8,671 bases of DNA from Balneolales bacterium (GTDB lineage Bacteria > Bacteroidota > Rhodothermia > Balneolales > Natronogracilivirgulaceae), in contig SKIC01000110.1 in the NCBI GenBank assembly GCA_007116685.1, positions 1-8,671 on the forward strand, read 5' to 3'. A program made the translations under genes and the position numbers. A model generated the notes under the pieces. It searched no databases and was not told the origin of the DNA. It saw nothing but the letters and a program-made list of their open reading frames with translations. Every line of letters begins with the position of its first letter. Within the stretch, counting starts at the first letter, position 1. This document shows positions 1 to 7,456 of the stretch, piece after piece.

Positions 1-45
1 ATTCGGACATGATTGAAAAACTATAGATGTGCCAGCTGTTAACAA

Positions 46-71
46 AAAAGCCCGCTTTCAAACGGGCTTTT
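46..71. terminator. Bidirectional intrinsic terminator
   Basis: A perfect 9-bp stem (AAAAGCCCG at 46-54 with CGGGCTTTT at 63-71) encloses an 8-nt loop. The A-run on the left (44-49) and T-run on the right (68-71) give a U-tract in either direction. It can end the minus-strand MazG-like gene, about 115 bp beyond its stop, and a plus-strand gene entering from the left. All three plus frames are stopped by base 26; the longest open tail ends at the TAG at 24-26. Confidence 0.8.
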
Positions 72-187
72 GTATTCTTGCTATTTCCGAGAACAGAAAA
101 CATATAAATATGCTTTTTCTGTCGTAAATATAGAAAGTGATGGGGCTCTTAAGATTACCCCAATGTAAAGTTTATGAGACCAAAAGA

Positions 188-520
188 TTAAGAAGAAAGT
201 TCTAAGCGAGTTTCGAGTTCGTATTTCTTAGAAGTGGCATTAAATTTATCCTGAACTGCTTTTACCAAATCAATTCCTTCGTGCATGGCAATCAAATCAA
301 GGCAAATCATAACATCTGCCAATTCTTCGGCTAACTGTTCACGGGTAGCCCTGCTTCCTTTAATTCCTAAACGCTCCCTTTCAAGTTTCTTTATCAGATT
401 GCATGCCTCACCTACTTCTCCGGCTAATTCATTTCCACGATAAGACAGGGTGATTCTATTTTCTGTGTCCCACTCCTGTTGACGAGCATAATTTGCTTCC
501 CGCAACGTTTTATAATTCAT
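188..520 (-). CDS. MazG-like nucleotide pyrophosphohydrolase
   Basis: This small (110 aa) all-alpha NTP pyrophosphohydrolase of the MazG/dUTPase-like superfamily should hydrolyse a nucleoside triphosphate (canonical or damaged) to the monophosphate and pyrophosphate in the cytoplasm. The diagnostic Mg-binding pattern is visible: E35-V-G-E38 in helix 1 (with E31 one turn before) and E66-L-A-D69 in the helix ELADVMICLDLIA, the EXXE...EXXD signature. The length fits the single-domain MazG-like family rather than the two-domain MazG. The ATG at 518-520 is the only good start. Its leader is AT-rich with no clear Shine-Dalgarno sequence. The gene lies 78 bp downstream of the solute-binding protein gene on the same strand, so co-transcription is possible but nothing suggests a shared job. 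Substrate specificity cannot be read from the sequence. Confidence 0.88.
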   Translation of the reverse strand: MNYKTLREANYARQQEWDTENRITLSYRGNELAGEVGEACNLIKKLERERLGIKGSRATREQLAEELADVMICLDLIAMHEGIDLVKAVQDKFNATSKKYELETRLELSS

Positions 521-598
521 TGATTAGTTTATTTAAATTCTCGAAAAATTTCTACGTATCTATACTTCAGACTGGCAATCTTGAGATGTTTGCCTACA

Positions 599-1381
599 TT
601 ATCTTCTCATGTGTTGCAGAAAGATAGTTCTTGCCATTCCACGCAATCGCAAATCATCAAGCTCTGTAAAAAAGGCTTCTAAAAATGCCTCTTTGTCTTC
701 AATTGAGCTTCCTTTTGAAATTGCAATAGTGTAAGGTTTTGAAAAATAGGATTGTGGCAGTATGGCTAAATCATCACGCACTCCCATTCGGCGGGCATAC
801 ATATCACCAAGGGTTCTGTCGGTTAGGATTAGATCAATTTCACCGGCCAGCAGGCGTTCGAAATTTGCACGTTCATCTGAACTTTTAACAAGGTTCAAAT
901 CGGCTTCCCACAATTCGGGCTCGTAAGAAACCCCCTCAATAATTCCAACAGACAAGCCGGCGTATTTGATAGCTTCAAGATTGGTTAAGGGAGTATATTC
1001 ATCACGCATTTCAGTTCTGCTAAAAAACACATATTCTGAAACCCACATTTGGTTTTGCCCCTGAGAAAAATTCGCAGGATAGACCAAAAATTCTTCGCGC
1101 TCAGGCACATAAGAAACTGATAGAATTAAATCTACTTCGCCATTTTGCGCTCTGGTTAAGGCTCGGTCTCCCTCTCTGCGAATAATAAACTCGGCATCTA
1201 CACCCATGCGGTCAAAAACCAAACGAGCCAAATCTACATTGATACCTGTTGGTTGACCCTCTTCATCTAAATACTCAAACGGTGGCAGGTATTCAGAAAT
1301 AACCGTGATTTGTTGAGCGTAAGAAACAGTTGAGCCAAAGAAAAATAAGACCAGGAATACCTTTAAAACCGATATCATCAT
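599..1381 (-). CDS. Periplasmic solute-binding protein, family 3 (amino-acid type), orphan
   Basis: A 260-aa exported protein with a hydrophobic signal peptide (residues 1-22, cleavage SYA|QQ) followed by a two-lobe type II binding fold. Lobe 1 starts with ITVISEYLPPFEYLDEEG and contains GINVDLARLVFDRMG, the usual family 3 opening. YVPEREEF (R95) matches the position of the arginine that binds the amino-acid alpha-carboxylate, and D188 in DLILTDR matches the lobe-2 acidic residue that often contacts the amino group. An amino acid or small charged amine is therefore a reasonable ligand, by inference. No permease or ATPase gene is adjacent, and no GGDEF, kinase or other signalling domain is fused. 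It may work with a distant transporter or as a sensor. GGAG (plus positions 1389-1392) sits 7 nt before the ATG. A second ATG follows immediately, so the start is uncertain by one codon. It is divergent from the amidohydrolase operon. Confidence 0.85.
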   Translation of the reverse strand: MMISVLKVFLVLFFFGSTVSYAQQITVISEYLPPFEYLDEEGQPTGINVDLARLVFDRMGVDAEFIIRREGDRALTRAQNGEVDLILSVSYVPEREEFLVYPANFSQGQNQMWVSEYVFFSRTEMRDEYTPLTNLEAIKYAGLSVGIIEGVSYEPELWEADLNLVKSSDERANFERLLAGEIDLILTDRTLGDMYARRMGVRDDLAILPQSYFSKPYTIAISKGSSIEDKEAFLEAFFTELDDLRLRGMARTIFLQHMRR

Positions 1382-1451
1382 TTTATATCTCCAATTGCTA
1401 AGAATATACAGACCATAAATATATCGTTTTTATATGCTTCAAAGATTAACA

Positions 1452-1467
1452 GATAATTATGATTATC
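1452..1467. promoter_or_regulatory. Inverted repeat in divergent intergenic region (possible operator)
   Basis: GATAAT-TATG-ATTATC has 6-bp perfect arms around a 4-nt centre, between the divergent solute-binding protein and amidohydrolase genes. The position would suit a shared regulator. The sequence is AT-only in large part and such repeats arise by chance in AT-rich spacers, so this is tentative. Confidence 0.25.
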
Positions 1468-1517
1468 CAAAACCTAATCGGAAATATGTAAAAAAAAATC
1501 ATTCTGCATTCCATCGT

Positions 1518-1546
1518 TTGAAAATTCTGCTTTGATAAGCTATTCT
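1518..1546 (+). promoter_or_regulatory. Candidate sigma70-like promoter of the amidohydrolase operon
   Basis: TTGAAA (1518-1523, 5 of 6 to TTGACA) and TATTCT (1541-1546, 4 of 6 to TATAAT) are separated by 17 bp. The predicted transcript start near 1553 leaves a leader of about 38 nt before the ATG at 1591. This also argues against the in-frame TTG at 1549 as the true start. Promoters in this group can deviate from sigma70 consensus, so confidence is moderate. Confidence 0.45.
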
Positions 1547-1577
1547 AATTGCCTGTCAAATCTTCCAACAATCACAA

Positions 1578-1583
1578 AAGAGG
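1578..1583 (+). promoter_or_regulatory. Ribosome binding site deciding the amidohydrolase start
   Basis: AAGAGG lies 7 nt upstream of the ATG at 1591. It supports that ATG over the in-frame TTG 42 bp upstream. The chosen start also places a clean signal peptide at the N terminus, whereas the longer form would add 14 polar residues before it. Confidence 0.65.
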
Positions 1584-1590
1584 CACATAT

Positions 1591-2901
1591 ATGTTTATAT
1601 CTCGACTGAGTCTGCTTTTTCTGGCTTTTATGTTTGCAGCATCAAACATCTACGCGCAGGAACGGGCGCAGGTTTTTACAGGAGCAACTCTCATCACTGT
1701 TACGGGCGATGAAATTGAAAATGGAGTTATGGTAATCCAAAATGGTAAAATCGTAGCCGTTGGTCCGCAAGGCCAGGTTCGAATCCCAAGGAGATCAGAT
1801 GAAATTGATGTTTCGGGAAAAATTATCATGCCCGGAATCGTTGATACGCACTCACACATAGGCCGAGGAGATGGCGGAGATCGCTCTTCAGCCATGCATC
1901 CCGACACTCGTATTCTGGATGCCATAAATCCGCAAAGCGATACCTTCAAAAAAGCCCGCGCCGGTGGAATTACAACGGTCAACGTGATGCCAGGCTCAGG
2001 ACATCTGATTAGCGGACAAACCGTATATCTGAAACCAAGATGGGGACGCACAATTTATGATTTAATGATAGAAGATGATCGCCTGCAGGGAGTGACGGGT
2101 GGAATTAAATTTGCCAATGGCACCAACTCCATTCGCGCCAATCCCCCCTTTCCCGGAACGAGAGCGAAGTCTACCTCTCTTGTGCGCCAATTATTAGTTC
2201 GTGCTCAGGAATACCAACAACGTATTATTGATGCTGACGGTGATCCAGAGAAAATGCCGGCACGAAATATTGAATTGGAACCACTGGTAGAAGTTTTGGA
2301 AGGTCGCAGAATTGTGCACTTCCACACGCATACACATTATGATATAATGACTGCCATCCGTCTATCCCAAGAGTTTAACTTCAGAGTAGTTTTGCATCAT
2401 GTTAGCGAAGGATGGAAAGTTGCAGACGAAATTGCCGCAGCAGGTGTCCCCGCTTCTATTATTGCTTTAGACACTCCCGGTGGAAAGCTTGAAGCCGTCA
2501 ATTTACTTTATAAAGTCGGTAAAGCTTTGGAAGATGCCGGCGTTGATTTTGCCTACCATACCGATGACGGCGTTACCGATTCCAGACTGTTCTTGCGAAT
2601 GGCGGCTCTGGGAATGCGTGCCGGATTATCCCGTGAAAAAGCCTTGGAATCCCTAACGATTGCAGGTGCCCGCATGATGGATTTAGATCACAGAGTGGGT
2701 TCATTAGAAGCCGGTAAAGATGCCGATTTTGTAATTCTTGATGGTGATCCATTTTCGGTCTATACCAGAATTTTGGAAACCTGGATAGATGGCGAAAAAG
2801 TATTTGATCGCAGTGATCCTGAGCATTTGAAATTCTACACCGGCGGTGAAGGTGTATTTCAGGATATTCTCCATTCACATTACGGCCATGGCCACGATTA
2901 A
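1591..2901 (+). CDS. Exported metal-dependent amidohydrolase (imidazolonepropionase-like), catalytic member of pair
   Basis: A 436-aa protein of the amidohydrolase superfamily (COG1228-like). Residues 1-22 form a signal peptide (cleavage IYA|QE). Residues ~27-80 are the N-terminal part of the beta-sandwich. MPGIVDTHSHIG gives the metal-binding HxH (H87, H89) at the first barrel strand. Further candidate ligands are the run HFHTHTHYDI (H243-H249), LHH (H269/H270) and HTDDG (D325/D326). K173 in GGIKFANG might be the bridging lysine, by inference only. SLEAGKDADFVILDGDP (371-387) is the typical strand returning to the sandwich domain. The protein ends in a His-rich tail, HSHYGHGHD. It should hydrolyse an amide, peptide or cyclic C-N bond in the periplasm; the substrate is unknown. 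It is the first gene of a two-gene operon with a diverged paralogue 19 bp downstream. Confidence 0.88.
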   Translation: MFISRLSLLFLAFMFAASNIYAQERAQVFTGATLITVTGDEIENGVMVIQNGKIVAVGPQGQVRIPRRSDEIDVSGKIIMPGIVDTHSHIGRGDGGDRSSAMHPDTRILDAINPQSDTFKKARAGGITTVNVMPGSGHLISGQTVYLKPRWGRTIYDLMIEDDRLQGVTGGIKFANGTNSIRANPPFPGTRAKSTSLVRQLLVRAQEYQQRIIDADGDPEKMPARNIELEPLVEVLEGRRIVHFHTHTHYDIMTAIRLSQEFNFRVVLHHVSEGWKVADEIAAAGVPASIIALDTPGGKLEAVNLLYKVGKALEDAGVDFAYHTDDGVTDSRLFLRMAALGMRAGLSREKALESLTIAGARMMDLDHRVGSLEAGKDADFVILDGDPFSVYTRILETWIDGEKVFDRSDPEHLKFYTGGEGVFQDILHSHYGHGHD

Positions 2902-2920
2902 TTAAGAGAGGAAAATCATC

Positions 2921-4129
2921 ATGTTTAAATGTATAACACTTTTTGTATTTGCTCTTTTGATCTTGCCAAATCAGTTATTGGCTCAAAAGTATGCGATTAA
3001 AGCAGATTTAGTTCACACTATGAGCGGTCAGGCCATTGAACAAGGAATTGTTCTTGTCAGTGATGGAAAAATTGAGCGCGTTGGAACCCAAAGCCGTATT
3101 TCTGTTCCTGATGGATATGAAATTCTGGAAGCAGCTGTGGTTACTCCCGGTCTTATTGACGCCCGTTCTGTAGTTGGTCTGAATGGTATTTTCAATTATG
3201 AGCATGACCAGGATGCCTTAGACACTTCCCGCCCAATTCAAGCTGATTTACGAGCTTTTGATGCCTATAATCCACGTGAGGCTCTTGTGGATTGGATTAG
3301 GCGATTGGGAGTAACTACCGTACACACAGGACATGCACCCGGGGCTTTGGTCAGCGGACAAACCATGCTGATTAAAACGGACGGCAATAATAATCTTGGC
3401 GAATCCATTCTGGATTCAACCGTTACTCTGGCGATGACTCTTGGCGCTTCTGTTGGACGAAATTTCAATAGTCCCGGAACACGTTCTAAAGGAGTGGCCT
3501 TGCTTCGTTCAGAATTGTATGCGGCTCAGGAATATAAAAATCGCCAGAATTCCGACAATCCTCCAGCCCGCGATCTAAACAAAGAAGCATTGGCGGATGT
3601 ACTTCGTGGCGAAACCAAAGCCTTAATTACGGCTAATCGTGCAACGGAAATCATGACAGCGCTTCGCATTGCTCGTGAATTTGATATCGAGATTATTCTG
3701 GATGGTGCTGCCGAAGCCTTTTTGCTGATAGACGAGATTAAAGAAGCCGGAGTTCCGGTATTCATCCACCCTACCATGGTTCGGACCGGTGGAGAAATGC
3801 AAAGTGCCTCATTCACTACAGCAGGAAAACTACACGCTGCGGGGATTCCCGTATTTTTCCAAAGCGGATATGAGGGTTATGTGCCCAAAACAAGAGTCGT
3901 TCTTTACGAAGCCGCCATTGCTATGGTTAACGGTTTCGGTTACGATGAAACACTCGCCGCCCTAACGATTGATGCTGCCAGATTTTTTGGTGTTGATGAC
4001 CGTATCGGTTCTCTGGAAGCAGGCAAAGATGCAGATATCGTTCTCTTCAATGGCGATCCGTTTGAATACACATCAAATGTCTGCACCGTTTTGATTAACG
4101 GTAGAATTGTTAGTGATACCTGTCTTTAA
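2921..4129 (+). CDS. Exported amidohydrolase-like pseudoenzyme, non-catalytic paralogue
   Basis: A 402-aa paralogue of the preceding gene with a signal peptide (1-21, cleavage LLA|QK) and the same architecture: N-terminal sandwich strand, TPGLIDARSVVG, VTTVHTG, LVSGQT, SPGTRSK, TEIMTALRIAREFD and SLEAGKDADIVLFNGDP. Every position aligned with a metal ligand of the upstream protein is changed. HxH has become R82-S83-V84, the HFHTHTH run reads LITANRA, LHH reads LDG (260-262), and HTDD reads QSGY (314-317). The fold is conserved while the metal centre is gone, so it is probably not a hydrolase by the usual mechanism. It is more likely a structural or regulatory partner, or a binding protein. 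The open frame, intact signal peptide and well-conserved core argue against a decaying pseudogene. AGAGG at 2907-2911 lies 9 nt before the ATG. Co-transcription with the upstream gene is nearly certain given the short gap and lack of a terminator. Confidence 0.85.
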   Translation: MFKCITLFVFALLILPNQLLAQKYAIKADLVHTMSGQAIEQGIVLVSDGKIERVGTQSRISVPDGYEILEAAVVTPGLIDARSVVGLNGIFNYEHDQDALDTSRPIQADLRAFDAYNPREALVDWIRRLGVTTVHTGHAPGALVSGQTMLIKTDGNNNLGESILDSTVTLAMTLGASVGRNFNSPGTRSKGVALLRSELYAAQEYKNRQNSDNPPARDLNKEALADVLRGETKALITANRATEIMTALRIAREFDIEIILDGAAEAFLLIDEIKEAGVPVFIHPTMVRTGGEMQSASFTTAGKLHAAGIPVFFQSGYEGYVPKTRVVLYEAAIAMVNGFGYDETLAALTIDAARFFGVDDRIGSLEAGKDADIVLFNGDPFEYTSNVCTVLINGRIVSDTCL

Positions 4130-4150
4130 GGGATTTCTTCTCTAAATCGA

Positions 4151-4190
4151 CAAAGCCCCAATTTCCTGATGGAAATGGGGCTTTGCTTTT
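4151..4190. terminator. Bidirectional terminator between convergent genes
   Basis: CAAAGCCCC (4151-4159) pairs with GGGGCTTTG (4177-4185). The stem continues as ATTTCC/GGAAAT after a single bulged A (4160), closing on a TGAT loop; that is 15 pairs in all. CTTTTT follows on the plus strand, giving a good terminator for the amidohydrolase operon. The T-tract on the minus strand is weaker, so it is a less ideal but plausible end for the amylase gene, whose stop is only about 27 bp away. Confidence 0.85.
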
Positions 4191-4211
4191 TCGGGTTGCT
4201 TCGGTTGCAAT

Positions 4212-7200
4212 TTATTTGACTAAAGTCATGCGTCGGGTGTGCGTTTCCATTCCTGCATCCAAGCGGTACAAATACACACCACTAGATAATCGGGAGGCAT
4301 CAAAACTGACGGAATGTAATCCGGCAGATTGTGGTCCCTGATGCAAGACAGCTACCCTTCTGCCCAACATATCATATACAGCGAGAACAATGTCGTTGGC
4401 TTCGTGGAGCTCATATCGTATCTCTGTCACCGGATTGAATGGATTCGGATAATTTGCAAAAAGCCTAGTTTGCTGTGGTAACTCTTCATTAGGATCATCA
4501 ACAGACGATGGTTGCGATATCTGAATCGTGTAATCCGTTTCGTTATTATTTGCCCAACTTCCGTCATCAAAACTAATCACGAAGTTTAGTTCTGTAACTA
4601 CCTGTGCTGCATTATTAAATGGACCAACAACAATAGACAGAGTATCTTCACCAACAGACTGTAAAGGTGACTGCACAGCTGGACCTGCCTGGAAAATTGC
4701 CGTTCCAGATGGCCAATACACTTGATTAGCTTGCTGCCATCCATTCACTCCCCAATGGAGTTTACCATCACTTGGTGGATTTGTAACAAAAATGGTTACC
4801 TCATCTTCGTTACTCACATTTTCAGGCATCCAAAAAACCTGAACTTCTTCCGGATCAGGATCTGGATCGGGGTCATCATCTTCTTCTTTTCTAATAACGA
4901 TTCTGTAATCCATGCCATCATTATTATCCCATTCGTCATTCGTATATCGAATCACAAAATTGACCTCCGTCACTTCCTGCTCTGATCTGTTGAATGGACC
5001 GATTACCAATATCAAAGAGTCGCCATCCGTTTGCTGAAATGGACTTTCAACAGCAGGACCGCCAGTAGCCTGAGTTCCGGATGTCCAGTACACCTGACTA
5101 ACCGTTTCCCAATCATTTACTGCCCAATGTAAATAAGCATCTGCAACCGGCTCTCTAATCACAATAGTAATTTCCTGATTATCAAATGGTTGTTTTGGGG
5201 TCCAGTACACGTCAGCATCAGGATCTGGACCGGGATCATCAGAACCCGCTGAGATATTTATTCTATAATCATTGTTGCTGTTATTATCCCAACTGCCATC
5301 ATCGTAATTAATCACGAAGTCCAATCTTGAAACAGCTTGTGCCGGATTATTGAAGGGGCCGATATCCAGATATAAACCTCCGTTTGAATCTTCCTGGAAA
5401 GCAGTTCTCACGGCTGGACCTTCACCAGCAATTTGAGAACCGGACGGCCAATAGGCAGAATCGGGAGTTTGCCAACCATTTACAGCCCAATGGAAAACTG
5501 CGCCTTGATCTGCACCTGTAATGGTTATCCTAATAGTATCATCGGCATCAGGTTGATTTGGGGTCCAATCAACGGAGCCTTGGTTACCATTTCCGCCACC
5601 ACCGTTTCCATCACCGTCGCCATCTGCTGTAGATTGGAAAAAGCCGGCGCCTAAATCACCAATCAAACCGGGACCATCCAACACATAAATACCGGCCGAA
5701 GATGGAGCTACTGTAAATCGCAGACTTCCATTTGTAACCTCAACCTCATGCCCCGTTACAGCATCCCGATAAATTCCATTTCTTATGCCCGTGAAATTGA
5801 ATCCAACGGATTGATCTTTGGCCAATCCTACCAATACATAACTATCCGTAGTTTCGTTAGCATACTCTCTGATGTATCCAACGCCATGGTGTCCGCCATT
5901 TCCTGCCCATTGCCACTCGCCTTTTTGAAGAGCCGGAATGGCACGGCGCATAGCATTTAACTTGCGAATATGCTGGTAAACAGGGTGATTGGGAGCATCT
6001 TCAATTTCATCCCCAAAATAAGCACGACCGGTTTCATCAATAGAGCGCTGGTGTCCGCCATATTGAATATCGGTGTAAGCCCCACGCATGAATTGAACTT
6101 CTGTTCCATAATAAACGGATGGAATACCACGCCAGGTGAACATGAAGTTCATAGCGGCAGTAAGATTATGAGCATCGTTACCAAAACGGCGGTTCCAATC
6201 GTTGTTTGGACCAAAGTCGTGATTATCTAGAAAGGTTACATTATAGGATGGATCGGAATACAGATGATCGTATCTGGCGGCAGCCATTACGCCTGACATC
6301 GCATCTCCCCGCTCAAAAAGATGGAAGGTTGCCATGGCAAAGAAATCAATTATTGCCAAATCAGAAGGCGAGCCATCCGGACGCCAGGTGTAAGCGTGGG
6401 GATTAATTTCATCCAGATCATGAAGTTCATGGCGCTTTTGCGTTACTTCGGCAAAGATGAATAAATCCGAATTAATCTCTTTGAAAGCATCGTAAAAATA
6501 ATAGACATCTTCGTGGCTCATGTGCTTTACTGTGTCCCAGCGAAAAGCATCTACGCCCATTTCAATAAAAGTTCTGTAGGCATCAACTAAATACTCTCTA
6601 AGAACCGGGCTACCCGTATTCAAATCGGGAGTGTCTTCGTGCAAAGCCCGATACCAAAGATCTTCAATACTATCGTAGCCCTGCGCAAAGCCGTTACCGG
6701 AATGGTGAAACCAATCGTTGTCTGAGGTTTCAACATAAGTTATTGAGTTTGGAAAATTGTATGCCGCTAAGTTTTCATTATGCGGAGCGGGTAAGCGGGC
6801 AAGATTCGCCCGACTCCAGATTTTCCCATCATCGGGATTTGGTGTAATTCCATCGTATTCCCAATCCGGATTATCCTGAAGAGGATTTCCATCTTTGTCC
6901 TGCCCCCAAGGTTGATTAGGGTCTGTATTGTACTTCAATTCAGCAACATCTTTAATCCCAAATCGTCCGGAGTGATTGGTAACCACATCCAGCACTATTT
7001 TCATATCGCGGGCATGTACTTCGTTTATCAAATCCTGAAAAGTAGCACCGGGAGATTCCAATCGTGGGTCTACCCTGGTAAAATCCCATGCGTGATAACC
7101 GTGATAATCCAACGGACTACGATTATGAACAATGGGTGTAATCCAAATTGCTGTAAACCCAAGATCTTTAATGTAATCCAGTTGCTGGATTAATCCCTTG

Positions 7201-7436
7201 AAATCGCCACGCCAGGTAACATCATCAGGATCTGTAATTGATGGATTTATATTTGGATCAGGATGATAAGAACTCCATTCATTCGGAACGTTATTGGAGG
7301 GATCACCATCAAAAAAACGGGTTGTAATCAGGAAATAAATGGTTTCTTCCCGAAAATCTACCTGAGCATAGACACCCTCACCAATAAAGAGAAAAGCAAA
7401 AAGAAGCAGTATATACCTGCGAAGCGATGTAATCAT
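4212..7436 (-). CDS. Secreted GH13 alpha-amylase with three starch-binding-like modules and T9SS sorting domain
   Basis: A 1074-aa endo-acting alpha-glucan hydrolase of family GH13, acting outside the cell on starch-like polymers. Order: signal peptide 1-24 (VYA|QV); catalytic barrel ~30-500; C-terminal beta domain ~510-590; Gly/Asp linker ~595-620; three ~108-residue modules (621-729, 742-849, 865-974) joined by Asp/Pro-rich linkers; T9SS type A sorting domain 990-1074 (NYPNPFNP, YDMLGRRV, SSGVYLYRL, final TLVK). GH13 conserved regions are intact: DVVTNH (150-155), PDLN (270-273), FRWDTVKH with nucleophile D301, FIFAEV with acid/base E330, and FLDNHD with D407. RFFDGDPSNN near the N terminus resembles a calcium loop. 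No SusC/SusD or transporter gene is adjacent. The ATG at 7436 was chosen over an in-frame TTG at 7457, because the TTG overlaps the operator and would put polar residues before the signal peptide. A maltogenic or other specificity within GH13 cannot be excluded. Confidence 0.93.
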   Translation of the reverse strand: MITSLRRYILLLFAFLFIGEGVYAQVDFREETIYFLITTRFFDGDPSNNVPNEWSSYHPDPNINPSITDPDDVTWRGDFKGLIQQLDYIKDLGFTAIWITPIVHNRSPLDYHGYHAWDFTRVDPRLESPGATFQDLINEVHARDMKIVLDVVTNHSGRFGIKDVAELKYNTDPNQPWGQDKDGNPLQDNPDWEYDGITPNPDDGKIWSRANLARLPAPHNENLAAYNFPNSITYVETSDNDWFHHSGNGFAQGYDSIEDLWYRALHEDTPDLNTGSPVLREYLVDAYRTFIEMGVDAFRWDTVKHMSHEDVYYFYDAFKEINSDLFIFAEVTQKRHELHDLDEINPHAYTWRPDGSPSDLAIIDFFAMATFHLFERGDAMSGVMAAARYDHLYSDPSYNVTFLDNHDFGPNNDWNRRFGNDAHNLTAAMNFMFTWRGIPSVYYGTEVQFMRGAYTDIQYGGHQRSIDETGRAYFGDEIEDAPNHPVYQHIRKLNAMRRAIPALQKGEWQWAGNGGHHGVGYIREYANETTDSYVLVGLAKDQSVGFNFTGIRNGIYRDAVTGHEVEVTNGSLRFTVAPSSAGIYVLDGPGLIGDLGAGFFQSTADGDGDGNGGGGNGNQGSVDWTPNQPDADDTIRITITGADQGAVFHWAVNGWQTPDSAYWPSGSQIAGEGPAVRTAFQEDSNGGLYLDIGPFNNPAQAVSRLDFVINYDDGSWDNNSNNDYRINISAGSDDPGPDPDADVYWTPKQPFDNQEITIVIREPVADAYLHWAVNDWETVSQVYWTSGTQATGGPAVESPFQQTDGDSLILVIGPFNRSEQEVTEVNFVIRYTNDEWDNNDGMDYRIVIRKEEDDDPDPDPDPEEVQVFWMPENVSNEDEVTIFVTNPPSDGKLHWGVNGWQQANQVYWPSGTAIFQAGPAVQSPLQSVGEDTLSIVVGPFNNAAQVVTELNFVISFDDGSWANNNETDYTIQISQPSSVDDPNEELPQQTRLFANYPNPFNPVTEIRYELHEANDIVLAVYDMLGRRVAVLHQGPQSAGLHSVSFDASRLSSGVYLYRLDAGMETHTRRMTLVK
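4515..5576 (-). repeat. Three tandem carbohydrate-binding-like modules within the amylase gene
   Basis: Three copies (about 5576-5250, 5213-4890, 4844-4515) encode one pattern: (V/Y/F)W(T/M)P, then LHW(A/G)VN-W, YW-SGT, GPAV-(S/T)-F, GPFN, FVI and W-NN--DY. Conserved aromatics fall at W650/W655/W663/W716, W771/W776/W784/W836 and W895/W900/W908/W961. Copies 1 and 3 are closest (both GPFNN-AQ-V and FDDGSW/YDDGSW); copy 2 is more diverged. The linkers are DNA-level repeats of GGATC(A/T/G)-type hexamers (4851-4870, 5220-5236). The modules resemble starch-binding families with a terminal W-NN motif (CBM25, CBM53) and the LHW motif of CBM45. Family assignment is inference. Confidence 0.75.
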
Positions 7437-7456
7437 AATTCGAATACTATATGACA

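Noticed and set aside
3..26. Possible C-terminal tail of a plus-strand gene (codons ending in TAG at 24-26)
   Set aside because: Only seven codons are visible. The terminator 20 bp downstream makes it plausible but it cannot be identified or confirmed.
1549..1590. In-frame TTG start extending the first amidohydrolase by 14 residues
   Set aside because: The TTG overlaps the predicted promoter/start region, has no ribosome binding site, and adds a polar stretch before a clean signal peptide. The ATG at 1591 has AAGAGG 7 nt upstream.
1650..2051. 133-aa minus-strand reading frame opposite the first amidohydrolase
   Set aside because: It is antisense to a strongly supported gene, has no recognisable domain, and its Pro/Ile/Ser-rich composition is what a reversed coding frame gives.
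4722..6406. Several plus-strand frames of 66-87 codons opposite the amylase
   Set aside because: All are shadows of the amylase reading frame, without domains or ribosome binding sites.
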